This document shows positions 47,189 to 56,640 of a DNA stretch of 64,000 nt, in pieces. Under the pieces are notes generated by a model. The model did not search any database and had not been told where the DNA came from. It saw only the letters and a program-made list of their open reading frames with translations. Numbering within the stretch: the first letter of the stretch is position 1; every line of letters starts with the position of its first letter. The stretch spans positions 1-64,000 of the forward strand of contig CANRNT010000010.1 of the NCBI GenBank assembly GCA_947631995.1. Direction: 5' to 3'. The stretch comes from an uncultured Clostridia bacterium (GTDB taxonomy: Bacteria > Bacillota > Clostridia > Oscillospirales > Ruminococcaceae). A program made the position numbers and the translations under genes.

Positions 47189-48349
47189 ATGCTTAAAAAT
47201 GAATGTGGAAAAATGCTCACCGAGCAGATAATACCTTTCTGGTCAAAGCTCGAGGACAAGGAAAACGGCGGATTTTACGGCTTTATGGACTTTGACCTGA
47301 ACGTTGACAAGACCGCCGATAAAGGCGTGATACTTCATAACCGCATACTTTGGTTCTTTTCGACCTGTTATAAAATGCTCGGCGGCGATGAAAACAAACG
47401 CCTTGCCGACCACGCCTATGATTTTGTGAAGAACCATTGCATAGACTATGAAAAAGGCGGTGTCTACTGGCTGCTTGACTGCAAAGGTCAGCCGAGCGAT
47501 ACAATGAAGCATACCTATAACTGCGCGTTTGCGGTGTATGCGCTTTCCGCCTATCATAACAGCACGGGCAGCGAGGAAGCCTTGCAGCTTGCGTATAAGA
47601 TATTTGACGATATCGAGAGCAATACCCTCGATGAGTACGGCTATGTTGAATCATTTGACAGAGACTGGAAGCCTATCCCGAATGACGCGCTTTCCGAAAA
47701 CGGCCTTATGGCAGACAAGACGATGAACGCCATTTTGCACCTTATAGAAGCGTATACAGAGCTTTACAAGGCAGAGAAAAATGCGAAAGTAGGGGAGCGG
47801 CTGAGGTTTTTGCTCTCGCAGATGAGCGATATAGTTTTCGATAAGGATACCAAAGCGCTCAGAGTTTTCTTTGATACGGCTTTCAATGTCGTAGGGGATA
47901 TACATTCTTACGGTCACGACATTGAGGCGAGCTGGCTTATGGATCTTGCCTGCGATACGCTCGGAGATGAGGCTCTTATAAAGAAATTTGGCGCAATGGA
48001 TCTTGAAATTGCCGAGAACATCGCAAAACTTGCCTTTCACGGAGGGGCTTTGTATAACGAGCGTGAAAATGACAAGGTAGATAAAAAGCGAGTGTGGTGG
48101 GTGCAGGCGGAAGCTGTGGTAGGCTTCTATAACGCATACTGCCGCAGCGGCGATGATAAATATCTTAGTATAGCCGAGAGCGTTTTTGAGTATATAAAGA
48201 ATGTGCAGACGGATAAACGCTGCGGCGAATGGTATTCCGAGGTAAGCTTCGAGGGCGTTCCCGACAGCGGCAAGGAAATGGTCGGACCTTGGAAATGCCC
48301 GTATCATAACGGAAGAATGTGCCTAGAAATGATAAGGCGTATCAAATAA
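47189..48349 (+). CDS. ce: cellobiose 2-epimerase
   Basis: A 386-residue (alpha/alpha)6-barrel of the AGE family that converts cellobiose to 4-O-glucosyl-mannose. It matches what I recall of the Ruminococcus albus enzyme along its length, for example NGGFYGFMDFDL, LHNRILWFFS, DTMKHTYNCAFAVYALS, HSYGHDIEASWLMD and the C-terminal GPWKCPYHNGRMC. The His residues in KHTYN and YGHDIEA are the likely acid/base sites. In the known pathway the product is split by a mannosylglucose phosphorylase; none is in this window. It is 12 bases after the DUF1015 gene. Confidence 0.92.
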   Translation: MLKNECGKMLTEQIIPFWSKLEDKENGGFYGFMDFDLNVDKTADKGVILHNRILWFFSTCYKMLGGDENKRLADHAYDFVKNHCIDYEKGGVYWLLDCKGQPSDTMKHTYNCAFAVYALSAYHNSTGSEEALQLAYKIFDDIESNTLDEYGYVESFDRDWKPIPNDALSENGLMADKTMNAILHLIEAYTELYKAEKNAKVGERLRFLLSQMSDIVFDKDTKALRVFFDTAFNVVGDIHSYGHDIEASWLMDLACDTLGDEALIKKFGAMDLEIAENIAKLAFHGGALYNERENDKVDKKRVWWVQAEAVVGFYNAYCRSGDDKYLSIAESVFEYIKNVQTDKRCGEWYSEVSFEGVPDSGKEMVGPWKCPYHNGRMCLEMIRRIK

Positions 48350-48370
48350 AATTGTTAGGGGAGAATAGCT

Positions 48371-49627
48371 ATGAAAAAAATATTGGCAATGCTTACCGTA
48401 GTATCTATGTGTTTCGTAATGCTCGCGGGCTGCGGAAATTCTGACAGCAGTACATCATCAGCTTCTTCAAACAAGCCTGCTGCTTCCGACAGCAGCGCGG
48501 CAGACAACAGCTCAGCAGCAAACGACAGCGTCGAAGATATTAGCAGCGGTCCCGATTACAGCGGACCTAAGCCGATAGGTCTGTATGAATCGACGCATAC
48601 AGAACAGGAGGAAATGCGGGATATCACGGCTTGGGAGCTGGTAAAAGAGATAAAGACCGGTTGGAATCTGGGAAATACGCTCGATGCCACCGGCAGCAGT
48701 TCTTTAGCTGCCGAAATAAGCTGGCAGCCCGATCCTACCACCAAAGAAATGATAGACCTTCTGAAAAACGACGGCTTTGACCTTATAAGAATACCCGTAA
48801 GCTGGGGTATGCATATGGACGGGAATTATAACGTTGACCCTGAGTGGATGGCAAGAGTTCACGAGATAGTCGATTATGCTATAGACAGCGATATGTACGT
48901 TATACTTAATACGCACCATGAGGAATGGTACTTTCCCGATGAGGAAAACAAGGAGCAGGATATAGAGCAGCTCAAGGCTCTGTGGACACAGATAGCCGAA
49001 GAGTTCAAAAACTATGACGAGCACCTTATTTTCGAGGGACTTAACGAGCCTCGTCTGCGCGGTACGCAGTATGAATGGAGCGGCGGCAACAAAAAGTCCC
49101 GCGAGGTAGTAAAGGAATACGCTCAGGCATTTTATGAGACCGTAAGAGCTTCGGGCGGAAATAATCCCAAGAGAATGCTTATGCTCACAGGCTATGCGGC
49201 GTCATCTCAAAGAACCTGCCTTAATGATGTGTGGCTTCCGGAGAACGATAAAAACGTCATTGTTTCCGTGCACGGATATCTGCCGTATTCGTTCGCTTTG
49301 GATACGGAGGGTACGGATAAATTCTCGGACGGAAACAAGGGCGAGATAGATTCGCTCTTCCAGTCGCTCGCCAACCTGTTCTATGTCAACGAGATACCCG
49401 TTATTGTAGGCGAGTACGGCTGCGTTGATAAGAACAATACATCGGAGCGAGTAGAATGTATAACATACTACCTCGAAACCGCCAAAAAGCTCGGCATACC
49501 CTGCGTTTTGTGGGATAACAACGCCGTAGGTACGGACGGAGAGAACTTCGGCATGATGGACAGAGCAAACTGCACATGGAAGTTCCCCGAGATAATCGAC
49601 GCTATCAAGGCTGTCTATGCCGAATAA
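48371..49627 (+). CDS. GH5-family endoglucanase, lipoprotein
   Basis: A 418-residue secreted enzyme likely cutting beta-1,4-glucan chains. A lipobox LAGC (18-21) marks membrane anchoring at Cys21, followed by a Ser/Ala/Asp-rich linker to about 70 and a catalytic barrel (about 85-415) of GH5 subfamily 4 type: GWNLGNTLD, FDLIRIPVSW, THHEEWYF. The acid/base is E226 in GLNEPR and the nucleophile E348 in VGEYGC. It sits 21 bases after the cellobiose epimerase gene, so cell-surface cellulose or glucan digestion and intracellular cellobiose use appear linked. There is no dockerin or carbohydrate-binding module. Confidence 0.92.
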   Translation: MKKILAMLTVVSMCFVMLAGCGNSDSSTSSASSNKPAASDSSAADNSSAANDSVEDISSGPDYSGPKPIGLYESTHTEQEEMRDITAWELVKEIKTGWNLGNTLDATGSSSLAAEISWQPDPTTKEMIDLLKNDGFDLIRIPVSWGMHMDGNYNVDPEWMARVHEIVDYAIDSDMYVILNTHHEEWYFPDEENKEQDIEQLKALWTQIAEEFKNYDEHLIFEGLNEPRLRGTQYEWSGGNKKSREVVKEYAQAFYETVRASGGNNPKRMLMLTGYAASSQRTCLNDVWLPENDKNVIVSVHGYLPYSFALDTEGTDKFSDGNKGEIDSLFQSLANLFYVNEIPVIVGEYGCVDKNNTSERVECITYYLETAKKLGIPCVLWDNNAVGTDGENFGMMDRANCTWKFPEIIDAIKAVYAE

Positions 49628-49666
49628 TGTACTGCAGCAGCCCGAAAGGATAGATAAAATAATCAT

Positions 49667-50914
49667 ATGGACATATTCATAATTGTCGTTTTGGTAATGT
49701 TTTCAGCGGTCTTTTCAGCGACCGAAACGGCATTCTCTTCCGTAAACAGGATAAGACTGAAAAGCCTCGAGGGCGGCGGAGACAAACGCGCCGCAAAAGC
49801 AAATATCATTTTGGATAAATTCGATAAGGCTCTGACCGCCATACTTATCGGCAACAACGTCGTAAACATAGCCTCCGCTTCTCTGGCGACCGTGATATTT
49901 ACAAGGATATTGGGCAGCGGGAGCGTAGGTGTTGCAACTGCGGTAATGACGGTCACCGTGCTTATCTTCGGCGAGATAATACCAAAAGCGCTCGCTAAAG
50001 AGCATGCCGAGGGATTTGTGCTTTTCATGGCGCCCTTCCTGCTCGGCTTCATGACTGTGTTTACACCGATAATAGCGCCGTTCAGCGCGCTTACAAAGCT
50101 CAGCACAAAGGTGTTCAGCTCGGGGGATAAGCAGCCTACCATGACGGAGGACGAGCTTAAATACATTATAGACGAGATAGAGGACGAGGGCGTGCTGGAG
50201 GAACAGGAGTCCGACCTGGTGCGTTCGGCTCTGGAGTTCGATGAAAAGACCGTCGGCGAGATACTTGTGCCGAGAGTAAATATAACAGGCATAGAGATAA
50301 ACGATAAAGTCGAAAAAATAAAAGAGCTGTTTATCTCTGCCGCGTATTCAAGACTACCGGTGTTTGAGGGCTCGATAGATAATATCGTCGGAGTGCTCCT
50401 GAAAAGCGACTTTTTTGAGTTCTATCTGAATAAGGAAAAGGATATATCCAAGATAATGCACGAGCCCGCGCACCTCATAGAGCATACGAGAGTGTCGGAA
50501 GCGCTGCGGATAATGCAGAAGGAAAAAATGCACATGGCAGTAGTTCACGACGAATACGGCGGAACACAGGGAATAGTAACGCTTGAGGATATCATCGAGG
50601 AGCTTGTCGGCGAGATATATGACGAGAGCGACGACGAGGATAATTCGTTCATCGAGATATCAGAGGGCGTTTATGAGGTGGACGCGGAAATGTCGCTGTA
50701 CGATATGCTTGAAAATATGGGGCTTCCCGCAGATACGGTAGAAAGCGGTATGTCGTCGCTGGGCGGATATATAATGGAGCTTGTAGGAGAAATACCGGCA
50801 GAGGGCGAAATTGTAAGCTCGGACAGGCTCGAGATGAAGATACTCCGTTCCGACGACCGCAAGATATATCGTGTGCGTGTTACGGTAAAGCAGCAGGAGG
50901 AACAGAATGGCTAA
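49667..50914 (+). CDS. CNNM/CorC-type transporter (DUF21 plus CBS pair)
   Basis: A 415-residue membrane protein: DUF21 domain with about four helices (1-135, including FSAVFSATETAFSSV and FGEIIPKALAKEH), a CBS pair (about 200-320, with MHMAVVHDEYGGTQGIVTLED) and a C-terminal CorC/HlyC domain (about 335-410). The family is linked to Mg2+ or Co2+ efflux; the old haemolysin name is not meaningful. It overlaps the next gene by eight bases. Confidence 0.9.
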   Translation: MDIFIIVVLVMFSAVFSATETAFSSVNRIRLKSLEGGGDKRAAKANIILDKFDKALTAILIGNNVVNIASASLATVIFTRILGSGSVGVATAVMTVTVLIFGEIIPKALAKEHAEGFVLFMAPFLLGFMTVFTPIIAPFSALTKLSTKVFSSGDKQPTMTEDELKYIIDEIEDEGVLEEQESDLVRSALEFDEKTVGEILVPRVNITGIEINDKVEKIKELFISAAYSRLPVFEGSIDNIVGVLLKSDFFEFYLNKEKDISKIMHEPAHLIEHTRVSEALRIMQKEKMHMAVVHDEYGGTQGIVTLEDIIEELVGEIYDESDDEDNSFIEISEGVYEVDAEMSLYDMLENMGLPADTVESGMSSLGGYIMELVGEIPAEGEIVSSDRLEMKILRSDDRKIYRVRVTVKQQEEQNG

Positions 50915-51404
50915 ACAGATAAGATATGAAAAAATGCACAAAAGCGAAAAGGCTTACAGAATAACCATGATAGTAACATATATTCTGGCAGCGATAACCG
51001 TTCTGTCGTGTATATTTACCGTGCCGAATATGGATACGGAGAAAGACTCAGTACTGCTTGTAGTTTACGGAGCCGCGTATGCCGCGTATCTGATACTGCT
51101 GATAGTCTGCGCCGTGCTGGCAGCGCTGTTTTTTAAAAAAACGCGAAAAGAATATGCAGCCGTGCAGGCGATAATGCTTTTTGCAGCAGCGGCGTTTACG
51201 GGCGCAAGCGTCAGAATGTTTGCGGCGATGACGCTTTACGGAGTCGGTATGGACAGTACGGCAGAGAAGCTGTTCGGAACGGATATGGACGCGCTTACGT
51301 CAAGCTTTACAACAGGTTGGGTAATGCTCGCAATAGCATTTGTCATAACCATGATAACGGGTATGCTTAGTATTGTAAGAATGGCTTCAAAAAAATATTC
51401 CTGA
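50907..51404 (+). CDS. hypothetical membrane protein, four helices
   Basis: A 165-residue protein with a basic N-terminus (MAKQIRYEKMHKSEK) and four hydrophobic segments at about 20-42, 53-76, 86-108 and 138-158. I do not recognise a family. Its start lies inside the end of the CorC-type gene with AGGAGG upstream, so the two are translationally coupled; it may be an accessory subunit. A terminator follows. Confidence 0.75.
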   Translation: MAKQIRYEKMHKSEKAYRITMIVTYILAAITVLSCIFTVPNMDTEKDSVLLVVYGAAYAAYLILLIVCAVLAALFFKKTRKEYAAVQAIMLFAAAAFTGASVRMFAAMTLYGVGMDSTAEKLFGTDMDALTSSFTTGWVMLAIAFVITMITGMLSIVRMASKKYS

Positions 51405-51418
51405 ATAATGACTTGTGG

Positions 51419-51448
51419 GAGCGGCGGGAGACAACTGCCGCTCTTTTT
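51419..51448 (+). terminator. terminator after the CorC-type operon
   Basis: GAGCGGC (51,419-51,425) pairs with GCCGCTC (51,437-51,443) and is followed by TTTTTA. Confidence 0.9.
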
Positions 51449-51626
51449 ATAGAAATATTCCATAAAATATGCCGCCGCTTTTTGTGCACCTGTACGAAAT
51501 TTGCGATTTTTAAAATTTTTTTGAAAAAAAGTGTAACATTTTGCCCCTCCGCGGTGTACTTGCTTATAGAAACGTACAATAGCGTTTTTACGGTATGCCG
51601 TAAAAGCCGAGAAAGGAGTGATATCT

Positions 51627-54116
51627 GTGTTTAAAATTACAGCTAAAAACCTTACAAATCAGTTCAGAAAACAAAAGCTGTTGTCGCTGCTTTTGGTGCT
51701 GAATATTGTGGTGTCCTGCCTTGTTATATGCTTTTCATACGGGCTGTATCATAATTACCGAGCCGTGATAGCCAAGGGCGAAGAGGAAGATGTAAAAACT
51801 ATCAGCGTTCTTGCAGGGGATACTGATTTTCACACCCTTGACAATGCGGAGGGCATGGAGGTCGGCACTCTTGCGCCGTCGCAGTTGTCTGCTCTTATGT
51901 ATGCGTTTTCGGAAAACACTTTGGAAAATGTGGACGGCATTTCATTTAACTACATAGTAAAAACGCCGCTTTATTTCAACGATACCGATCTTCACGGCGA
52001 AACGCCCATGTATGATGAGAACGCCGAGCCCTATTACAATATATTATCATGCAGCATTGCTTTGGAAAACGGCAGGATAGTTGATAATAAAGACTCTGTA
52101 ATATCCGTTTTTTCAGACGAAGAGTATTTCAGCGGCGAGAAGATAGTTGCTTTATCGGAGCGTTATTTTCAAGACGGCGAAGTCATCGGCTACAACTTTG
52201 GAAAAACGAGCGCGTCTGCCTGCAAGCTTCCTAAAAACGCGGAGGCTATTATCATAAATGGCGAAAGCTACAGAATATCAAAGGTGCTTGACGAGAAAAC
52301 TTACGGCAGCGGATATGATATGGAAATTCCCTATGCCGTCATACCCGAGAGCGCGCAGGTGCTGTACAGAAGCTACAGCGAACATCAGCGCACCTGTTTC
52401 AGGATAGATTTTAAGCAGCCGCTTACCAACCGTCAGCGTGATGACATAAGCGAGTGTATAAAGCAAACTCTCGGCGAAAGCTTTTACCTTGAGGACATAC
52501 GTTTTACAGATGTTACCGACCTTGGCTATTACAGTTCTATAATAGCGGTGTCGCTGCTTATTGCGGCGGTATCGGCAATAAATATATCGATACTTTACAG
52601 CTTCCTTTTGGAAAAACGCAGCCGCGATCTCGCAGTACTTCGCATATGCGGCCTTTCAAAGGGAAAAGCGGTGATGTCCTATCTTTTGGAATGTGTCATA
52701 ATAAACGCTCCGCTGTTTTTAGCGACCGAGATAATTTTTGCAAAGCTTTTGGTGCCGCTTCTGGCGAGATTTTTCCCCATGATACGCCTTGCATACAACA
52801 TTAAACTTTACACCGCGATATTCTTTATATATATGTTTGCGCTGTGCGGAATAATGCTTGTTGCGCTTTTTGTAAAGCTTCACTTCCACAGCATAGCGCA
52901 GGCGCGTTCTGCCCCTCGCAGCTCTGCAAAGACGGGCTTTATGCAGGTGTTCGGAGTATTGCAGCTTGCGGCGGTTCTGATAATGCTGATATTCGTCGTA
53001 TCTGCGATATCGTCACGAAGCGTGCAGTTTGACAATTTCAAAGAATATATCTCACGCAAGGGCTACATGATAAAAAATATGGATATGAGCGTATTCCCCG
53101 AGGAGCTGTCGGAGGTCGCAAACGGCGCTGAGACCATATTCAACTGTTATACAAATATATATGAGGACAGCTTTGACAAAAATCTTGCAAACAGTATTGA
53201 ACATAACATGATAATCTATTCCGATGAGTTTGTAAACGCCTATGCTCCGCCACTGAATGACGGCGTATGGCTTGACGAAACTGACGATACATTTGAAAAT
53301 TCCGGGTATATTCCGACGGTCACGGCAGGCGGGGATATTCATGTGGGAGATATAATAGAGTCAACGGTCATTATGAGCATTGATGAGAACGGGCTGCCCG
53401 ATAAGACCATTTCGGCTAAATACAAGGTCATAGGCGTTGTGAAAGACAATGTGCCGCTTGCGGTATACAGTATCGACAACTCTTTCAGCGCAAGCTACAA
53501 GGACATTTATTCCACGTTCAGAAGCAGCTATGAGGATAAAATGCTGCTGCTTACAAGAACGTCGGATATGTATGCGTGCTATAAGTCGTTCGGCCCGCTT
53601 TACGGTACGCAGTTCATCTTCTGCGACGGCATGACCGATGAAGAATATACCGCGCTCGGCGATAATCTGGAGAATATGCCCCTGAGCTTTGCGCCTCTTT
53701 CGCAGGTGTATGAAAACAGCACCGACTATGTTTATCAGCAGCTTTACACCCTGCTGCCGATTGCTGTTTGTATCTTCATACTCACTATCATCTCAACGGT
53801 ATCTGTCAGCGCAATATATACAAAACGCCAGCTGCGTAATTACGCTATTTTCTACATATGTGGTGCAAGGTGGAGAACGTGTGCGCTTCGCAGTCTGAAA
53901 AACAGCGCGATAACCTGCGGTATAGCCGCGGCTATCTCAGCGATCGTGCTAATAGTCGGCAAGCTGACATTCTTTAAAGAAACAGTAATTTCGTTCGGTT
54001 GGTGGCACTTCGGGGTATGTGCTTTGGTGATAATACTCTACCTCGCGCTGTCAATGATAATGCCGCTTATGATAATAGGTTCAAATCAGCCAAAAGAAGT
54101 GCTGAAAGAGGAGTAG
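51627..54116 (+). CDS. FtsX-type ABC transporter permease
   Basis: An 829-residue permease with two FtsX-like units: a first helix at about 17-40, a large extracytoplasmic domain (about 45-300), three helices (about 305-425), a central helix near 450, a second external domain (about 470-690) and three final helices (about 705-820). It resembles MacB/BceB-class permeases used for peptide or antibiotic handling or for lipoprotein-type mechanotransmission. GTG at 51,627 is preferred, eight bases after AAAGGAG; GTG at 51,618 overlaps that ribosome site. The ATPase is the next gene. No sensor kinase pair is nearby. Confidence 0.82.
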   Translation: MFKITAKNLTNQFRKQKLLSLLLVLNIVVSCLVICFSYGLYHNYRAVIAKGEEEDVKTISVLAGDTDFHTLDNAEGMEVGTLAPSQLSALMYAFSENTLENVDGISFNYIVKTPLYFNDTDLHGETPMYDENAEPYYNILSCSIALENGRIVDNKDSVISVFSDEEYFSGEKIVALSERYFQDGEVIGYNFGKTSASACKLPKNAEAIIINGESYRISKVLDEKTYGSGYDMEIPYAVIPESAQVLYRSYSEHQRTCFRIDFKQPLTNRQRDDISECIKQTLGESFYLEDIRFTDVTDLGYYSSIIAVSLLIAAVSAINISILYSFLLEKRSRDLAVLRICGLSKGKAVMSYLLECVIINAPLFLATEIIFAKLLVPLLARFFPMIRLAYNIKLYTAIFFIYMFALCGIMLVALFVKLHFHSIAQARSAPRSSAKTGFMQVFGVLQLAAVLIMLIFVVSAISSRSVQFDNFKEYISRKGYMIKNMDMSVFPEELSEVANGAETIFNCYTNIYEDSFDKNLANSIEHNMIIYSDEFVNAYAPPLNDGVWLDETDDTFENSGYIPTVTAGGDIHVGDIIESTVIMSIDENGLPDKTISAKYKVIGVVKDNVPLAVYSIDNSFSASYKDIYSTFRSSYEDKMLLLTRTSDMYACYKSFGPLYGTQFIFCDGMTDEEYTALGDNLENMPLSFAPLSQVYENSTDYVYQQLYTLLPIAVCIFILTIISTVSVSAIYTKRQLRNYAIFYICGARWRTCALRSLKNSAITCGIAAAISAIVLIVGKLTFFKETVISFGWWHFGVCALVIILYLALSMIMPLMIIGSNQPKEVLKEE

Positions 54117-54171
54117 AGAGGAGGAACCGTGGAAATTTTCAAATATTTTTGTAAAAATATGTGTGTAAGAA

Positions 54172-54200
54172 TTGACAAAAAGGAGGGAAAGTGCTAAAAT
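54172..54200 (+). promoter_or_regulatory. promoter before the ABC ATPase gene
   Basis: TTGACA (54,172-54,177) and TAAAAT (54,195-54,200) are 17 bases apart, within the 150 bases between permease and ATPase. The ATPase can thus be made independently. Confidence 0.78.
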
Positions 54201-54266
54201 ATAAATAACAACACAATTTTAAAGGAATATCCGAAGAAATCATATGGAAAGGAAAAGGTGAGCAAT

Positions 54267-54938
54267 ATGGTAAAACTTAAAAACGTATGTAAGGTCTACA
54301 ACCCCGGCAAGTCAAACGAGTTTGAGGCTCTAAAAGGCGTTTCCTGCGAGATAAAGGACGGCGAGCTGGTTGCCGTTATCGGAAAAAGCGGCGCAGGCAA
54401 GTCAACAATGCTGCATATCCTCGCTTGTATCGACAGCTATCAGGACGGCGAATACACTATCGACGGCGAGGCCGTGAAGAAGCTGTCCGAAAAAGAGTAT
54501 GCCCGTATCCGCAACGAAAAGATAGGCATGGTAATGCAGGATTTCGCCCTTGTTGAGGACTTCACGGCGCTTGAAAATGTTATGATACCGCTGTCGTTCT
54601 CCAAGAAGAAGATCCCGAATAAAAAGGAAAAAGCTTTGGCGGCTCTCAAAGCAGTAGGCGTTGAAGACCTCGCGAAAAAGCCGTGCAATAAGCTTTCTGG
54701 CGGACAGAAGCAGAGAGTAGCTATCGCAAGAGCAATAGTCAACGAGCCGAGCATGATACTTGCAGATGAGCCTACGGGCGCGCTCGACAGCAAAACAGGC
54801 GCGGAGATAATGGAGCTTTTCAAACAGCTTCACGGGCAGGGAAGAACCGTTATAATCGTAACGCACGACCCCAAGATAGCCGAGCAATGCGAAAGAGTGA
54901 TAGAGATATCCGATGGTGAGATAATCAAGAGCGCGTAA
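54267..54938 (+). CDS. ABC transporter ATP-binding protein (MacB/LolD class)
   Basis: A 223-residue ATPase: Walker A GKSGAGKST (about 36-44), Q-loop MVMQDFAL, signature LSGGQKQRVAIARA, Walker B MILADEPTGALD and H-loop VTHDP. The class partners with FtsX-type permeases, here the preceding gene. AAAAGGTG precedes ATG at 54,267, in preference to GTG at 54,258. Confidence 0.93.
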   Translation: MVKLKNVCKVYNPGKSNEFEALKGVSCEIKDGELVAVIGKSGAGKSTMLHILACIDSYQDGEYTIDGEAVKKLSEKEYARIRNEKIGMVMQDFALVEDFTALENVMIPLSFSKKKIPNKKEKALAALKAVGVEDLAKKPCNKLSGGQKQRVAIARAIVNEPSMILADEPTGALDSKTGAEIMELFKQLHGQGRTVIIVTHDPKIAEQCERVIEISDGEIIKSA

Positions 54939-54960
54939 CAGCGCGGCAAATATAAAATGA

Positions 54961-54989
54961 GACCGCTCCATATGGGGCGGTTTTGGTTT
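54961..54989 (+). terminator. terminator after the ABC ATPase
   Basis: ACCGCTCC (54,962-54,969) pairs with GGGGCGGT (54,974-54,981) and is followed by TTTTGGTTT. Confidence 0.88.
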
Positions 54990-54999
54990 CTCCAAAGTA

Positions 55000-55500
55000 A
55001 TATTGTTGCTGACGTGATTTGCGGCGACCATTCATATTCCTACCACAACAACATACTTTCTTTGACTTCGACACGCCCGCATATTGCCCCATAACAACAT
55101 ACTTTCTCCGACTTTATCTCACTTCGCACACTCGAAAAATGAGCAGGAAGAATATTCTGCCATATACAATATTGAGAGACACAGAGGAGGGCAATACACC
55201 TCAGAAGCAAAAGGCAAGAAGCTCCGCCCTCAAGCCATCGCAAAAGTGCGCGGAAGAATATTCTGCCAGCCACCTGTCGTATATGATAGCGAGGGCAAAT
55301 GTAGTGAATAGAGAAAAGTGAATAGTGAAAAGTACCACCCTACCACAGATTGCCCAACAAAGCAAGGGTGTGGAAGAATATTCTGCCAGCGGTGCGTGGG
55401 GAGGTTGTTGGGGCATAGAACAGGTAAGAAAAATACCTGATAGGGTCTTTTTTGGCACGTTGAGCGCCGATAGGCGGCAACGTGTAAAAATCAGCCGACC
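55000..55500. repeat. gene-free stretch with small repeats
   Basis: No convincing gene. Two imperfect copies of a unit of about 33 bases containing ACAACATACTTTCT lie at about 55,033-55,066 and 55,080-55,114. GGAAGAATATTCTGCC occurs at 55,146-55,161, 55,252-55,267 and 55,372-55,387. A simple GAATAG/TGAAAAG-type run lies at 55,304-55,333. Confidence 0.7.
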
Positions 55501-55564
55501 CAAAGTCAGAGAAATGATTTTTACAGGCGCAAAGCTTGCTTTTGCGATAGTGACGGGACATTAG
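55497..55564 (+). repeat. direct repeat A flanking the 55.6-56.6 kb segment
   Basis: About 68 bases containing GAAATGATTTTTACAGGCGC and GCTTGCTTTTGCGATAG, ending GTGACGGGAC. It is an imperfect direct copy of 56,631-56,700. Confidence 0.7.
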
Positions 55565-55714
55565 GACAGTAGGCATATAGAACTTTTCAAAAATTACGAT
55601 TTATAGGCGGATATGGCAAGCTATTTAATGCAAACATAAAATCATTCATACTTGCAAATGAAGCGCCAATAAAATATTAAACTTTTGTTAATAAAATTTT
55701 GTTTGCTTTAATTA

Positions 55715-55744
55715 TTGACAAAACAATAACAATATTGGTATAAT
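55715..55744 (+). promoter_or_regulatory. promoter before the isolated 55.8 kb gene
   Basis: TTGACA (55,715-55,720) and TATAAT (55,739-55,744) are 18 bases apart. Confidence 0.78.
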
Positions 55745-55827
55745 ATATTTGAGACTTGGATCGACGGTAGGAAACCTTTTCTGGCATACAGGAAGCATCG
55801 ATAATGATTCAATAACTGCTATTGCTT

Positions 55828-56331
55828 ATGGAAAATAATGATATGAATATATTTAATTTAAAAGGATTAGGGAAATATAAAACAGGATATGAAATAAAGA
55901 TACGTATGATCTCTTTTTTCATTTTACAGATTTTTCCTGTAATTCTGATATGGATCTGCGGACTGCCGGTTGTTTTCAAACATGATCCTTTGTCTGCGGA
56001 AGTAAGTTTAAGATTACTCATATTCTGTATTTGCCTTAATATTTTTTTAGTACTGTTTTCAATAATATTCCAACTTTTTACAAGAGTTATATTATTTATT
56101 GCACTCAAAACGTCACATAATACTAAAGCTGGAACTATTGATCATTATGAGATCAAAGAGCACAGAGGCGGCAGAGGAGGAGTTTTATGGAAGGAAATGA
56201 TCCCATTCATAAGAATAGATGACCGTATTGTCAAGGGCAGTTCATTCCAAGATTCTTGTCCGCCGGAAGGTACAGAATGTAATGTTGTAATATTCTTAAA
56301 AAAATATCTGATATTTGAAATTGAACAATAA
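55828..56331 (+). CDS. hypothetical protein, two membrane helices
   Basis: A protein of 167 residues with two long hydrophobic segments (about 26-47 and 62-92), then a soluble C-terminal part of about 70 residues (HYEIKEHRGGRGG, FIRIDDRIVKG). I do not recognise a family; the layout resembles DUF3592-like small membrane proteins. No good ribosome site precedes ATG 55,828; ATG 55,843 with GGAAAA upstream is an alternative. Base composition is more AT-rich than the genes to the left. It stands alone between direct repeats. Confidence 0.55.
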   Translation: MENNDMNIFNLKGLGKYKTGYEIKIRMISFFILQIFPVILIWICGLPVVFKHDPLSAEVSLRLLIFCICLNIFLVLFSIIFQLFTRVILFIALKTSHNTKAGTIDHYEIKEHRGGRGGVLWKEMIPFIRIDDRIVKGSSFQDSCPPEGTECNVVIFLKKYLIFEIEQ

Positions 56332-56640
56332 CAGCTGATGTAATATCGCCCACTTTTACAGCAGTAACGCCATGAGATCTGCAAGCATTTCTCAGGGCGT
56401 TTTCCTTTTTATCTTATATATTGCCCCATGGTTTAATTCCTGCACCAACTAAAAGAGCAAATAAAAACCGTCGGCACAATATACGCCGACGAAGAAAAAT
56501 TCTTCTGCACTTCGGCAAAGCCGAAGTGTGGTGAATAGTACAGAAACGCCTTAAAACATTTACTATAAGCTATTCCTATTTTAGCATGTTTGTAGAGATA
56601 AAAATCATGGTTTTGCATAAATGCAAAATCGCCAACCCAT
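56332..56640. other. non-coding stretch with a hairpin trio
   Basis: No gene is apparent. Three consecutive perfect hairpins lie at 56,470-56,490 (GTCGGC/GCCGAC), 56,491-56,505 (GAAGAA/TTCTTC) and 56,508-56,528 (CACTTCGGC/GCCGAAGTG). Confidence 0.65.

Noticed and set aside
55019-55321. 100-residue open frame
   Set aside because: It runs across the small repeats, has no ribosome site and shows no protein-like pattern.
55146-55387. CRISPR-like spacing of a repeated 16-mer
   Set aside because: Only three local copies, unequal spacing of more than 100 bases, repeat too short, and no cas genes.
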